Positions 50,082-58,569 of a DNA stretch of 64,000 bases are shown one piece after another. The notes under the pieces are model-generated. The model saw nothing but the letters and a program-made list of their open reading frames with translations. It did no database searches and was not told where the DNA came from. The position numbers and the translations under genes are program-made. This DNA is from Streptomyces europaeiscabiei (lineage in GTDB: Bacteria; Actinomycetota; Actinomycetes; Streptomycetales; Streptomycetaceae): NCBI RefSeq assembly GCF_036346855.1, contig NZ_CP107841.1, forward strand, positions 1,550,001 to 1,614,000, given 5' to 3'. How positions within the stretch are numbered: position 1 is the first letter of the stretch; the number at the start of each line of letters is the position of its first letter.

Positions 50082-50912
50082 GTGCCCGACAGCCGTGTGC
50101 CGCGCCTTCGGCGCTTTCTCGTCTGTGAACCCAGACACTTCGCCGTGCAGTACTCGATCAATCCCTGGATGCATCCGGACACCCCCGTGGACGTCGACCT
50201 CGCCCGGGATCAGTGGCAGGAACTGATCCACGCCTACCGGACCCTCGGCCACACCGTGGACACCGTGGAGCCGGTGGCCGCGCTGCCCGACATGGTGTTC
50301 GCGGCCAACTGCGCGCTCGTCCTCGGCGGCCGTGTCCTCGGCTCGCTGTTCCACGCGCCCGAGCGGCGCCCCGAGTCCACCGCGTACGACGCCTGGTTCA
50401 AGAGCGCCGGGTACGACGTTCTGCGGTCCGAGTCGGTGTGCGAGGGAGAGGGCGACCTGGTGCCGACCGGCCGCTATCTCCTCGCCGGGACCGGCTTCCG
50501 CACCACCCGTGAGGCCCATCGCCAGGCGCAGGAGTTCTTCGGCGTCCCGGTGATCAGCCTCCAGCTGGTGGACCCGCGCTTCTACCATCTGGACACCGCC
50601 CTGTTCGTTCTCGACGACGGCAGCGACGGCTCCGCGGGCAACATCGCGTACTACCCGGAGGCGTTCTCGCCCGGCAGCCGCGCGGTCCTCGCCCGGCTCT
50701 ACCCGGACGCGGTGATCGCGACGCGCGAGGACGCCATGGCCTTCGGCCTGAACTCGGTGTCCGACGGCCGCCATGTGTTCATCTCGCCGCGCGCCAAGGA
50801 ACTCGCCGACCAGCTCACCCGGCAGGGCTACGTTCCCGTCCCCGTCGACCTGTCGGAGTTCCAGAAGGCCGGCGGCGGCATCAAGTGCGTCACTCAGGAG
50901 ATCCGCCCGTGA
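50082..50912 (+). CDS. Dimethylargininase / amidinohydrolase (DDAH family)
   Basis: A 276-residue enzyme of the amidinotransferase superfamily that probably hydrolyses dimethylarginine (or a related guanidino compound) to citrulline. The start RVPRLRRFLVCEPRHFAVQY and PDMVFAANCALVLGGRVLGS are typical; the catalytic His169 is in FYHLDTALFVLDD and the nucleophile Cys269 in GGGIKCVTQEIRP at the very end. The GTG at 50082 fits the family start. It lies between an AsnC regulator and ornithine aminotransferase. Its stop overlaps a 24-codon ORF. Confidence 0.9.
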   Translation: MPDSRVPRLRRFLVCEPRHFAVQYSINPWMHPDTPVDVDLARDQWQELIHAYRTLGHTVDTVEPVAALPDMVFAANCALVLGGRVLGSLFHAPERRPESTAYDAWFKSAGYDVLRSESVCEGEGDLVPTGRYLLAGTGFRTTREAHRQAQEFFGVPVISLQLVDPRFYHLDTALFVLDDGSDGSAGNIAYYPEAFSPGSRAVLARLYPDAVIATREDAMAFGLNSVSDGRHVFISPRAKELADQLTRQGYVPVPVDLSEFQKAGGGIKCVTQEIRP

Positions 50913-50983
50913 CCCACGTGACCCAGGAGACCCGCCGCCCGGTGCAGGCGATCCGCCCCGTGACCCTGGAGGTCCGCTCATGA
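50909..50983 (+). CDS. 24-codon ORF bridging dimethylargininase and ornithine aminotransferase
   Basis: The GTG overlaps the dimethylargininase stop (GTGA) and its own stop overlaps the aminotransferase start (ATGA), so the three frames form an unbroken coupled chain. Its text repeats the dimethylargininase tail: VTQETRRP and VQAIRPVTLEV against VTQEIRP. The DNA is three imperfect copies of a unit containing AGGAG or TGGAGG. It may be a translated coupling peptide or simply a duplication remnant. The aminotransferase ribosome site lies within it. Confidence 0.4.
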   Translation: MTHVTQETRRPVQAIRPVTLEVRS

Positions 50984-52206
50984 CCGCTCCCGCCCCCACG
51001 CGTTCGTCGGCCGACCTCATCCGCGCCGAGGAGCCCGTCCTCGCGCACAACTACCACCCGCTGCCCGTGGTCGTCGCCCGTGCCGAGGGCACCTGGGTCG
51101 AGGACGTCGAGGGCCGCCGCTATCTGGACATGCTGGCCGGCTACTCCGCCCTCAACTTCGGCCACCGCCACCCGGCGCTGATCGAGGCCGCGCACCGCCA
51201 GCTCGACACGCTCACCCTCACCTCGCGGGCCTTCCACAACGACCGGCTCGCCGAGTTCGCCGAGTCCCTGGCCGAGCTGACCGGCCTGGACATGGTGCTG
51301 CCGATGAACACGGGCGCCGAGGCCGTGGAGAGCGCGATCAAGGTGGCCCGCAAATGGGCGTACGACGTGAAGGGCGTCCCCGCCGACCGGGCCACCATCG
51401 TCGTCGCCGCCGACAACTTCCACGGCCGTACGACGACGATCGTCAGCTTCTCCACGGACCCGGTGGCCCGCGACGGCTTCGGCCCCTTCACGCCCGGCTT
51501 CCGTGTGGTCCCGTACAACGACCTCGCCGCGCTGGAGGCGGCGATCGACGAGACGACGGCCGCGGTGCTGATCGAGCCCATCCAGGGCGAGGCGGGCGTG
51601 CTCATCCCGGACGACGGCTATCTGCGCGGGATCCGTGAGCTGACCCGCCGCACGGGTTGCCTGTTCATCGCGGACGAGATCCAGTCGGGCCTCGGCCGCA
51701 CCGGCCGCACGCTCGCCGTCGAGCACGAGGACGTCCTGCCCGACGCCGTACTGCTCGGCAAGGCGCTCGGCGGTGGCATCGTGCCGGTGTCGGCGGTGGT
51801 GGCCCGACGCGAGGTGCTGTCGGTCCTGCGTCCCGGCGAGCACGGCTCGACCTTCGGCGGCAACCCCCTCGCGGCGGCGGTCGGCTCGGCGGTGGTCGAG
51901 CTGCTGCGCACCGGGGAGTTCCAGCTCAGGGCCACCGAACTGGGCGGGCTCCTGCGGGACGGGCTCACGGAACTGGTCGGCCGGGGCGTGGTCGGCTTCC
52001 GGGCGCGCGGGCTGTGGGCGGGCGTCGACATCGACCCCGCGATCGGCACGGGCCGTGAGATCAGCCACCGCCTCATGGCGGCGGGAATCCTGGTCAAGGA
52101 CACCCACGGCTCGACCATCCGCCTGGCACCGCCCCTGACGATCACGGGAACGGAACTCCGTTCGGCGCTGGAAACGTTGGGGGAGGTCCTGAAGGAGGGG
52201 TCCTGA
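50980..52206 (+). CDS. rocD: Ornithine aminotransferase
   Basis: A 408-residue PLP enzyme converting ornithine and 2-oxoglutarate to glutamate semialdehyde and glutamate. The start (LIRAEEPVLAHNYHPLPVVV) and DMLAGYSALNFGHRHPALIE are characteristic; MNTGAEAVESAIKVARKWAY binds cofactor phosphate, DEIQSGLGRTG contains the PLP-ring Asp, and the Schiff-base lysine is Lys261 in LGKALGGGIVP. TGGAGG precedes the ATG. With the upstream dimethylargininase it routes arginine-derived carbon to glutamate or proline. Confidence 0.93.
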   Translation: MTAPAPTRSSADLIRAEEPVLAHNYHPLPVVVARAEGTWVEDVEGRRYLDMLAGYSALNFGHRHPALIEAAHRQLDTLTLTSRAFHNDRLAEFAESLAELTGLDMVLPMNTGAEAVESAIKVARKWAYDVKGVPADRATIVVAADNFHGRTTTIVSFSTDPVARDGFGPFTPGFRVVPYNDLAALEAAIDETTAAVLIEPIQGEAGVLIPDDGYLRGIRELTRRTGCLFIADEIQSGLGRTGRTLAVEHEDVLPDAVLLGKALGGGIVPVSAVVARREVLSVLRPGEHGSTFGGNPLAAAVGSAVVELLRTGEFQLRATELGGLLRDGLTELVGRGVVGFRARGLWAGVDIDPAIGTGREISHRLMAAGILVKDTHGSTIRLAPPLTITGTELRSALETLGEVLKEGS

Positions 52207-52325
52207 AAGCCGGCGCCGCGTGGTCCTTGGGCCGCGCGGCCCAAGGAGTTCTCGGGCGACTTGCCGACGAGGCCCGGGCGTACAAGCTGAGAGGAGGCCA
52301 TTCACTTCCCGGGAGGACACCCATC

Positions 52326-52604
52326 ATGGCGACGGTCCGCAAGAGCGACGGTGAGCCGCAGACCCTCGAAGTCTTCGAGATCGAACTTGAGGAAGGGGAC
52401 TGGGAGGCGATGAGCCCCGACCCCGAGCGGTTCTTCAGAGAGTTGCTGGAGCCCGAGTACAAGGTCAACGGCATCTGCGTCGACACCAGGAACGCCGGCC
52501 GTCTCTCCCGGGGTGAACTGTCGGCGTCGAGCTTCGTCAGGCTCGTTCACATCAGCGGTGGCCCGTTCGACTCGTACTACGTCTGGCCCGAGCTCCAGAT
52601 GTGA
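52326..52604 (+). CDS. Conserved hypothetical protein, 92 residues
   Basis: An acidic protein (ATVRKSDGEPQTLEVFEIEL, EEGDWEAMSPDPERFFREL) with a Cys and an aromatic tail (DSYYVWPELQM). GGGAGGA precedes the ATG at 52326. It is 119 bases after rocD on the same strand and convergent with the truncated phosphatase. I do not recognise the family; the size and charge suggest a small soluble protein, perhaps a partner or modified peptide. Confidence 0.7.
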   Translation: MATVRKSDGEPQTLEVFEIELEEGDWEAMSPDPERFFRELLEPEYKVNGICVDTRNAGRLSRGELSASSFVRLVHISGGPFDSYYVWPELQM

Positions 52605-52631
52605 GGTGCCGGGGCGCTGGACCCGGTCGGC

Positions 52632-53528
52632 TCATGGCTCAGCGGTGCGGTGGGGTCGCAGCAGGAGCAGGGCTATGTCGTCGGTGTGCCGGCCGGTGCT
52701 GCGGGTGTGGCGCACGAGGCTGTCCACGAGTTGGTGCAGAGGGAGGTCACCGGCCTCGCCGAGGTGGTGGGCGAGGCCGGTGATGGTCTGCGCGATGTCG
52801 GTGCCGGGGTTCTCCACGAGGCCGTCGGTGTAGAGGGCCAGGAGCGTTTCCGGGGCCAGGGACAGGGTGGTGAGCGGGTACGAGGGGGTTCCGACACCGA
52901 TGCCGAGTGGGGGGCCGGGACGGATGTCGACGGGGTGGGTCCGGTTGTCGGGGTGTCGCACCAGCGGGGGTGGATGTCCGGCGCTGGCGAGCGTGACCTG
53001 GTGGCGGGCGAGGTCGAGGTGGGCGTAGAGGCAGGAGACGAAACGGCTGGCGTTCAGGTCGGCGAGGTCACGGTCGGTACGGGCGAGGACCTGGTCGGGA
53101 GCGGCTCCGGCCGTGGCGTGGGAGTGGACCGCCATGCGGACCTGGCCCATGAGGGCGGCCGCCGTCATGTCGTGGCCCTGTACGTCTCCGATGACCGCCG
53201 CGGCGGTCGTGTCGGTGAGGCGGATGAGGTCGTAGAAGTCGCCGCCGATGTCCATGCCGTGGCTGGCGGGAAGGTAGCGGGCGGCAACGTCGAGTCCGGT
53301 CACGGTGGGCAGGGCGTGGGGCAGCAGGGTCTGCTGGAGGGCGTGGGCGAGGTTGTGCTGGGCGTCGTAGAGGCGTGCGCGGTCCAGGGCCTGGGCGATG
53401 AGCCCGGCCAGGGGCGTGAGGATCGAGCGCTCGGCGGCGGTGAAGGGATGAGGGGCGTTGTAGGCGAGGAGGAGACAGCCGATGGGGTGTCCGGAGCTGA
53501 GCAGCGGCAGGAACGCCCACGCGTGCCG
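52632..53528 (-). pseudogene. SpoIIE-type PP2C phosphatase, N-terminally truncated
   Basis: The catalytic domain is complete: TLLPHALPTVTGLDVAARYL, DIGGDFYDLIRL, IGDVQGHDMTAAALMG, and the end HTDDIALLLLRP. Ahead of it the end of a GAF domain remains (HAWAFLPLLSSGHPIGCLLL, FTAAERSILTPLAGLIAQAL), but before His at 53525 homology stops abruptly and the frame continues as low-complexity Arg/Pro text with no start. The usual protein would have PAS and GAF domains of several hundred residues. It is a truncated gene, although the phosphatase part could still be made from an internal start. Related proteins dephosphorylate anti-sigma-factor antagonists. Confidence 0.75.
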
Positions 53529-53690
53529 GGTGGTGCGGCCGTTCCCACGTGATCGAGCACGTGCTTCGCCCGTATCCGACCGGCTGCCGGACCTCGTACG
53601 GGCAGGAGGTCGTCGACGTCGGTCGATGACCGCGGACCTGCCGTGGGCGGCCCGGCCGCACACGGACGCCGGTCCGGGCGCGAGGCGGTG

Positions 53691-53948
53691 GCCCTGACCG
53701 TCCCGGCGTCCGGGAGGTGCGGCGGCGGCTGGGGGACCGAACTCGCCTACCCCAGCAGCACGGTGAAGGCTCGGTGAGGCACCCGCGCCGAGGACGTGCC
53801 GACCGGGGCCGCCGGGAGTACGGGCATCTCGTTCGCCGTCGGGCTTCTGCTGTTCGGCGCCACCCGGCGCAGCCGACGCCTGCTGCCCACGCGGTTCGGC
53901 CGGAAGACCGCGCAAGGTGATTGCGGCGGGTCGGGGTGCTCCCGGTGA
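53691..53948 (+). pseudogene. Remnant of a membrane-anchored protein (C-terminal end)
   Basis: In one plus-strand frame, VPASGRCGGGWGTELAYPSS is followed after an in-frame TGA (53775) by EDVPTGAAGSTGISFAVGLL and LFGATRRSRRLLPTRFGRKT: an anchor helix with a basic tail, like the end of Streptomyces exported wall or membrane proteins. No start or body is present. It faces the truncated phosphatase, so the interval 53529-54048 appears to be the scar of a deletion or rearrangement. Confidence 0.35.
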
Positions 53949-54048
53949 CGTGGCGCGGAGGGCTACGATCAATCGTCGACACGCAGGACGAGGCTCACCA
54001 GCGCTCATGCGCCTTACGCAGCGTCGGCAAAGTCAGCAAGGAGTCAGC

Positions 54049-54120
54049 GTGAGTCCGATCAGACCCGGCCGCACACGGCCACACCCGCAAGACGATCGCG
54101 TGTGCGCGTGTCTGCTGTGA
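54049..54120 (+). CDS. 23-codon leader-like peptide ending in Cys-Ala-Cys-Leu-Leu
   Basis: A GTG with an ideal AAGGAG five bases upstream opens a 23-codon ORF, SPIRPGRTRP...DDRVCACLL, that stops 50 bases before the acyltransferase. Short Arg/His-rich peptides ending in Cys residues are annotated as putative regulatory leaders in many Streptomyces; I recall this type but cannot check. The transcript around VCACLL (GCGTGTGCGCGTGT) can pair imperfectly with CACACGGCCACACCCGC upstream, as expected for an attenuator. Confidence 0.5.
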   Translation: MSPIRPGRTRPHPQDDRVCACLL

Positions 54121-54170
54121 CCTGGCGGAACACGTCCATAGAGCCGAACCGGTAGCGCGAGGGAGACGCC

Positions 54171-54890
54171 GTGTTCTACTACCTGCTCAAATACGTGTTT
54201 CTGGGTCCGCTGCTGAGACTGGTCTTCCGGCCTCGCATCGAAGGCCTCGAACACGTACCGTCGTCGGGCGCTGCCATCGTCGCGGGCAATCACCTGTCCT
54301 TCTCGGACCACTTTCTGATGCCCGCGATCCTCAAGCGCCGCATCACGTTCCTGGCGAAGGCCGAATACTTCACCGGTCCTGGCCTCAAGGGCCGGCTGAC
54401 GGCGTTCTTCTTCCACAGCGCCGGACAGATCCCCGTCGACCGCTCCGGCAAGGAGGCGGGCCAGGCCGCCATCCGCGAGGGGCTCGGCGTGCTGAGCAAG
54501 GACGAACTCCTCGGCATCTACCCGGAGGGCACCCGGTCGCACGACGGCCGCCTGTACAAGGGCAAGGTCGGTGTGGCGGTCATGGCGCTCAGGGCCCGCG
54601 TGCCCGTCGTCCCCTGCGCCATGATCGGCACGTTCGAGGCGCAGCCCCCGGGCAAGGTCATCCCCAACATCCACCCCGTCGTCATCCGCTTCGGCAAGCC
54701 CCTCGACTTCTCCCGCTACGAGGGCATGGAGAGCGAGAAGGCCGTCCTGCGCGCGATCACCGACGAGATCATGTACGCGATCCTCTCGCTCTCCGAGCAG
54801 GAGTACGTCGACCAGTACGCGGCCGTGGTGAAGGCGGAGGAGGCTGCGGCGACGAAGGAGCGCAAGTTCCCGCGCATGCCGTTGAGTTGA
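54171..54890 (+). CDS. 1-acyl-sn-glycerol-3-phosphate acyltransferase family protein
   Basis: A 239-residue membrane-associated PlsC-type acyltransferase making phosphatidic acid from lysophosphatidic acid. The catalytic HxxxxD is in GNHLSFSDHF, substrate motifs are FFFHSAGQIPVDRSG and LLGIYPEGTRSHDG, and VPVVPCAMIGTFEA follows. The N-terminus (FYYLLKYVFLGPLLRLVF) is a membrane anchor. The GTG at 54171 is preceded by GAGGGAG. It follows a leader-like micro-ORF by 50 bases. Confidence 0.92.
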   Translation: MFYYLLKYVFLGPLLRLVFRPRIEGLEHVPSSGAAIVAGNHLSFSDHFLMPAILKRRITFLAKAEYFTGPGLKGRLTAFFFHSAGQIPVDRSGKEAGQAAIREGLGVLSKDELLGIYPEGTRSHDGRLYKGKVGVAVMALRARVPVVPCAMIGTFEAQPPGKVIPNIHPVVIRFGKPLDFSRYEGMESEKAVLRAITDEIMYAILSLSEQEYVDQYAAVVKAEEAAATKERKFPRMPLS

Positions 54891-55084
54891 GCGAGTCCCG
54901 GCAGGTCCTCACATACGGCGGCGGGAGCCGCCTCCACCCGGCGGGCGTGCACGACGTCGCCGACCGAGGAGCCGACCCGGGCGGACGGTACCCGCGGGAG
55001 GCGTGTTGCAGGATGGCCGAGTTCCACGGGGACCTCTTCGACCACGTGGCGGAGGACGCGTGGTCGGCGGGGCGCCCGGCGTGA
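54887..55084 (+). CDS. Small hypothetical protein overlapping the acyltransferase stop
   Basis: A 65-codon frame whose TTG overlaps the acyltransferase stop (TTGA) and which has the strongly G/C third positions of real genes here. The end reads MAEFHGDLFDHVAEDAWSAG. No strong ribosome-binding site or known domain is visible. It may be a real coupled gene or chance in GC-rich DNA; a bidirectional terminator follows directly. Confidence 0.35.
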   Translation: MSESRQVLTYGGGSRLHPAGVHDVADRGADPGGRYPREACCRMAEFHGDLFDHVAEDAWSAGRPA

Positions 55085-55100
55085 CCGCGTGAGCACATAC

Positions 55101-55137
55101 GGAAGGGGGCGACCGGGCCTTCCGGTCGCCCCCTTCC
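55101..55137. terminator. Bidirectional intrinsic terminator
   Basis: A perfect 16-base stem (GGAAGGGGGCGACCGG and complement) with a five-base loop, followed by CTTTCTC on the plus strand. It separates the rightward acyltransferase unit from the leftward protease gene. Confidence 0.9.
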
Positions 55138-55162
55138 CTTTCTCATGGACCTACGGCCGGAC

Positions 55163-56752
55163 CTACGGTGCCGGGGTGGCGTGCGGGTCGCACGTCACAT
55201 CGGCCTCGCCCACCGCGCCGGTGAGCAGGTAGGTGTCCACACGCTCGTTGACACAGGAGTTGACCAGGCCGGTGACCCCGTGGGAGCCGGCGTTCTTCTC
55301 CGTGATCAGACGGGAGCCCTTGAACCGCTTGTGCAGTTCGACGGCACCCGTGTACGGCGTGGCCGCGTCACGCTCGGCCTGGACGATCAGGACGGGCGGC
55401 AGGCCCTCCTTCGTCTTCACGGTCACCGGGGTGTACTGCTTGGACTGCCAGGTGGCGCACGGCAGGTTCATCCAGGCATTGGCCCAGGTCATGAACGGGT
55501 GGTTCTTGTGCAGCTTCGTGTTGTCGCGGTCCCACTTCTTCCAGCTGCGGGGCCACTTGGCGTCGGTGCATTCGACCGCCGTGTAGACGGCGTTGCCGTT
55601 CTCCGAGGCGGCGTTGCCCGCGGTGTCGGTGAGGTCCGGGGCGGCCGCGTCGACCAGCGCCTGGGTGTCACCGGCGGCGTACTTGCTCCACACCCGGGCG
55701 GTGGGCGCCCACGCGGAGTCGTAGTACGGGGCGCTCTGGAAGAAGGAGATCAGCTCGGCCGGGCCGACGAGCCCGCCGAGGGGCTTCTTCTTCGCGGTGG
55801 CGCGCAGCTCCAGCCACTTCGCCTGCACCTCGGCCTGGGTGTCACCGAGGTGGTACGTCGCGTCGTTCTGCGCGACCCACTTCGTCCAGTCCTTCCAGCG
55901 GACCTCGAAAGCGACGTCCTGGTCCAGGTTGGCCTGGTACCAGATCTTCTCCCGGGAGGGGTCCACCACGCTGTCGACGACCATGCGGCGCACGTGGTTC
56001 GGGAAGAGGGTGCCGTAGACGGCGCCGATGTACGTGCCGTACGAGACGCCGAGGAAGTTGAGCTTCTTCTCCCCCAGGGCGGCCCGGATGACGTCCAGGT
56101 CACGCGCGGTGTTCGGCGTCGTCATGTGCGGCAGCATCTCGCCGCTGCGCTTCTTGCAGCCCGCCGCGTACTCGGCCGCCAGCTTGCGCTGCTTGAGCTT
56201 GTCGGCCTCGGAGTCCGGGACCGGGTCCATCTTGGGCGCCTTCACGAACTCCTGCGGGTCGACGCAGGAGATGGGCGCCGACTTGCCGACACCACGCGGG
56301 TCGAAACCCACGAAGTCGTATGCCTTGGACGTGTTGACCCACAGCGGGGCCTTGGTCGTGACCCGGCGCGGGAAGCGCAGGCCCGAGCCGCCCGGACCGC
56401 CCGGGTTGTAGACGAGCGCGCCCTGGCGCTCCTCCTTCGTACCGGTGCTGCCGATACGGTCCACGGCGAGCTCGATCTGCTTGCCGTCCGGCTTGGCGTA
56501 GTCCAGCGGCACGGTGACCCAGCCGCACTTGATCGGCTTCTCCAGGCCCCAGCTCTCGGGACAGTCCTGCCAGTTGACGCCCTTCTTCGCCGCCTTCGCT
56601 ACGGCGACGGCGACGCCCTTGGCCTCACGGTTCTGCGCGATCGCGCTGTCCGCGGCGTTTGCCACGGGGGCGGCGACGGCACCCGCTATCAGGGTCGCCG
56701 TGACGAGCAGTCCGGCGGAGCCGAACGCTGCCGCCCTTCTGGTCGGCCTCAT
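55163..56752 (-). CDS. Secreted alpha/beta-hydrolase of the tripeptidyl aminopeptidase (Tap/SlpD) type
   Basis: A 529-residue exported hydrolase. The signal peptide (FGSAGLLVTATLIAGAVAAP, cleavage near ANA-A) is followed by an oxyanion motif YNPGGPGGSGL, the nucleophile elbow LGVSYGTYIGAVYG, Asp in VQAERDAATP and His in NAGSHGVTGLVN, a complete catalytic triad. VGFDPRGVGKSAP is the family hallmark. Such enzymes remove tripeptides or prolines from proteins outside the cell and occur in several Streptomyces copies. I use the ATG at 56752 after GAGAGG; a TTG three codons upstream is possible. Confidence 0.9.
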   Translation of the reverse strand: MRPTRRAAAFGSAGLLVTATLIAGAVAAPVANAADSAIAQNREAKGVAVAVAKAAKKGVNWQDCPESWGLEKPIKCGWVTVPLDYAKPDGKQIELAVDRIGSTGTKEERQGALVYNPGGPGGSGLRFPRRVTTKAPLWVNTSKAYDFVGFDPRGVGKSAPISCVDPQEFVKAPKMDPVPDSEADKLKQRKLAAEYAAGCKKRSGEMLPHMTTPNTARDLDVIRAALGEKKLNFLGVSYGTYIGAVYGTLFPNHVRRMVVDSVVDPSREKIWYQANLDQDVAFEVRWKDWTKWVAQNDATYHLGDTQAEVQAKWLELRATAKKKPLGGLVGPAELISFFQSAPYYDSAWAPTARVWSKYAAGDTQALVDAAAPDLTDTAGNAASENGNAVYTAVECTDAKWPRSWKKWDRDNTKLHKNHPFMTWANAWMNLPCATWQSKQYTPVTVKTKEGLPPVLIVQAERDAATPYTGAVELHKRFKGSRLITEKNAGSHGVTGLVNSCVNERVDTYLLTGAVGEADVTCDPHATPAP

Positions 56753-56916
56753 ACCTCTCAAGAGGGAACTCCCCGTACATAGTTTCGAAGATTCGAATGA
56801 TCACGGGGATCCTCGTGCCTGTGAGGTGCCTGAGAACAGAGGGGCGAGCAGTTCTTTACTAATCCGATAACCGGTGCGGAAAGTCCCGTTCAGCGGAACT
56901 CCGACTCAAGTGCTCA

Positions 56917-57786
56917 TCAACCATCCAGCTCGGCAAGGGCTTCGTCGAGCACGCGCCGCAGCCGCAGCGCGTCGGGCGCGAGGGCGCTGACGAGTACGGC
57001 GGGGCCGGCGAGCGGAGTGAGCGCGGCGCTCTCCCCCAACACCCTCGGCTCGGGCACCCGCTCGGCGAACTCCGGCCGCACGACGACGAGTTGCCCCAGG
57101 GCCCGGAACCCGCCCAGCACGGCGGGCCCGTCCCAGCCGCCGGGAGCCCCCGGCCCGCACCCCACCTGCTGATCGAGCAACGGCCGCCCACCCGACCACA
57201 CACTGAGCCGGCTGGTGAGCCGCCCGGACTCCTCCCCGGCCCGCCCGAGCACCTGCTCCTCCCGGAACACCAGCCGCGCCCCGACGGCGAGTTCCACTCG
57301 CGTCGACACCCGCAGATCGCTGCCCCTCGCGGAGATCAACTGCTCTGGCAGCCAGCGCAGTTCGCCTCCGGCTGCGACATCGATCCGCACGCCGTAATGT
57401 GCCTCCCCCTTGGCCTGCCCCGGCAACGCGATCGTCGCGGCGACCGACCCGACATGCAGCCGGGCCCCCTCGCCGACCTCCGCCTCGACAGCGAACCGAT
57501 CCCCGCCGAGCGGCCCGCTCATGGCCCCGACCAGCATGACCCTGGCCTCGTCGCCGCTCCCCCGCGTGCGACGCAACGCCAGCGGTCCGCGGCTCTCCAG
57601 CACGGGCAGCGCCGTACCGCCGCGCCCATCGACGCGGGCCGCGATCCGTGCGGTGGCCTTGACACCGGCGGTCCCCATGTCCCCGTTCGCCGTCACGTCC
57701 CCGACCGTCATCACATCTCCGACCGCCGTCACCTCCCCGGCCCTCATCACCTCCCCGACCGCCGTCACCTCCCCGGCCGCCGTCAT
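56917..57786 (-). CDS. ureD: Urease accessory protein UreD with N-terminal hexapeptide repeats
   Basis: A 289-residue accessory protein that with UreF and UreG delivers nickel to apo-urease. The UreD core begins near residue 45 ([20 protein letters not shown]) and includes [40 protein letters not shown] and [16 protein letters not shown]. Ahead of it are six hexapeptides of the form V-T-x-x-G-E/D not normal for UreD. The ATG at 57786 overlaps the ureG stop (ATGA); ATG or GTG codons open every repeat, so the true start is uncertain (the one at about 57680 gives the usual length). It is last in the ure operon. Confidence 0.9.
   Translation of the reverse strand: MTAAGEVTAVGEVMRAGEVTAVGDVMTVGDVTANGDMGTAGVKATARIAARVDGRGGTALPVLESRGPLALRRTRGSGDEARVMLVGAMSGPLGGDRFAVEAEVGEGARLHVGSVAATIALPGQAKGEAHYGVRIDVAAGGELRWLPEQLISARGSDLRVSTRVELAVGARLVFREEQVLGRAGEESGRLTSRLSVWSGGRPLLDQQVGCGPGAPGGWDGPAVLGGFRALGQLVVVRPEFAERVPEPRVLGESAALTPLAGPAVLVSALAPDALRLRRVLDEALAELDG
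57679..57786. repeat. Six tandem 18-base units at the 5' end of ureD
   Basis: Units such as GTGACGGCGGTCGGGGAG repeat six times, each opening with ATG or GTG and ending in purine-rich GGGGAG or a variant. They encode [30 protein letters not shown] and VTANGD. Each could offer a start with ribosome-site-like text before it. Confidence 0.9.
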
Positions 57787-58472
57787 GCCGTCCACGCCGC
57801 GAACTTCTCCCGCACCCACGCGGCGACGTCGCCGACCCCGGCCTCGCTGCGCAACGACTGGAACACCACCGGCAGCTCCGCCCGCTGCGCCTTCGCGTCC
57901 ACGGCCATCCGGCCCAGGTCGGACCCGACGTACGGCGCGAGGTCGGTCTTGTTGACGACGAGCAGGTCCGCGGTGGTGACGCCGGGCCCGCCCTTCCGCG
58001 GGATGTCGTCCCCACCGGCCACGTCGATCACGAAGATCTGCGCGTCGACGAGGCCCCTGGAGAAGGTGGCGGTGAGGTTGTCGCCCCCGGACTCGACGAG
58101 GATGAGATCGAGCGGGCCGACCTCGTCCTCCAGATCCTCCACCGCTTCGAGGTTCGCGGAGATGTCGTCCCTGATAGCGGTGTGCGGGCACGCCCCCGTC
58201 TCCACCGCCGTGATCCGCTCGGGCGGCAACACGGCTTCGCGGAGCAGGAACTCGGCGTCCTCGCGCGTGTAGATGTCGTTCGTCACGACCGCGAGCGACA
58301 ACTCGTCCCGCAGGGCCTGACAGAGCGCGGCGACCGTGGCCGTCTTACCGGACCCGACGGGCCCGCCGAGTCCGATACGCAGGGCCCGACGAGTGCCGTC
58401 GGGGCGATGCGCGTCCGCACCGACGGCTGAGGGGCCGTCGTGGGAGTGGGAGTGGGAGTGGTCGAGATGCAT
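57783..58472 (-). CDS. ureG: Urease accessory GTPase UreG
   Basis: A 229-residue SIMIBI GTPase that powers nickel insertion. P-loop is [18 protein letters not shown], nickel/zinc site CPH is in [14 protein letters not shown], then [15 protein letters not shown] and [12 protein letters not shown]. The N-terminus [12 protein letters not shown] is His-rich, a nickel-storage feature seen in organisms without UreE, as here. AAGGAG precedes the ATG. It is separated from ureF by 267 bases that hold a repeat element, but overlaps ureD. Confidence 0.95.
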   Translation of the reverse strand: MHLDHSHSHSHDGPSAVGADAHRPDGTRRALRIGLGGPVGSGKTATVAALCQALRDELSLAVVTNDIYTREDAEFLLREAVLPPERITAVETGACPHTAIRDDISANLEAVEDLEDEVGPLDLILVESGGDNLTATFSRGLVDAQIFVIDVAGGDDIPRKGGPGVTTADLLVVNKTDLAPYVGSDLGRMAVDAKAQRAELPVVFQSLRSEAGVGDVAAWVREKFAAWTA

Positions 58473-58569
58473 GGCTGCGCTCCTTCTTCTGCTGTGGATC
58501 GCGCGAGGGCTCGGGGTGGGACGTTTGAGCGGCGGCTGCGGGTGGGTGGGGGCTTCTCGCGCGGTCCCC

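Noticed and set aside
53068..53982. Alternative minus-strand frame over the truncated phosphatase as its missing N-terminus
   Set aside because: I checked all three frames upstream of 53525 and found no GAF or PAS motif; the text is Arg/Pro-rich low complexity.
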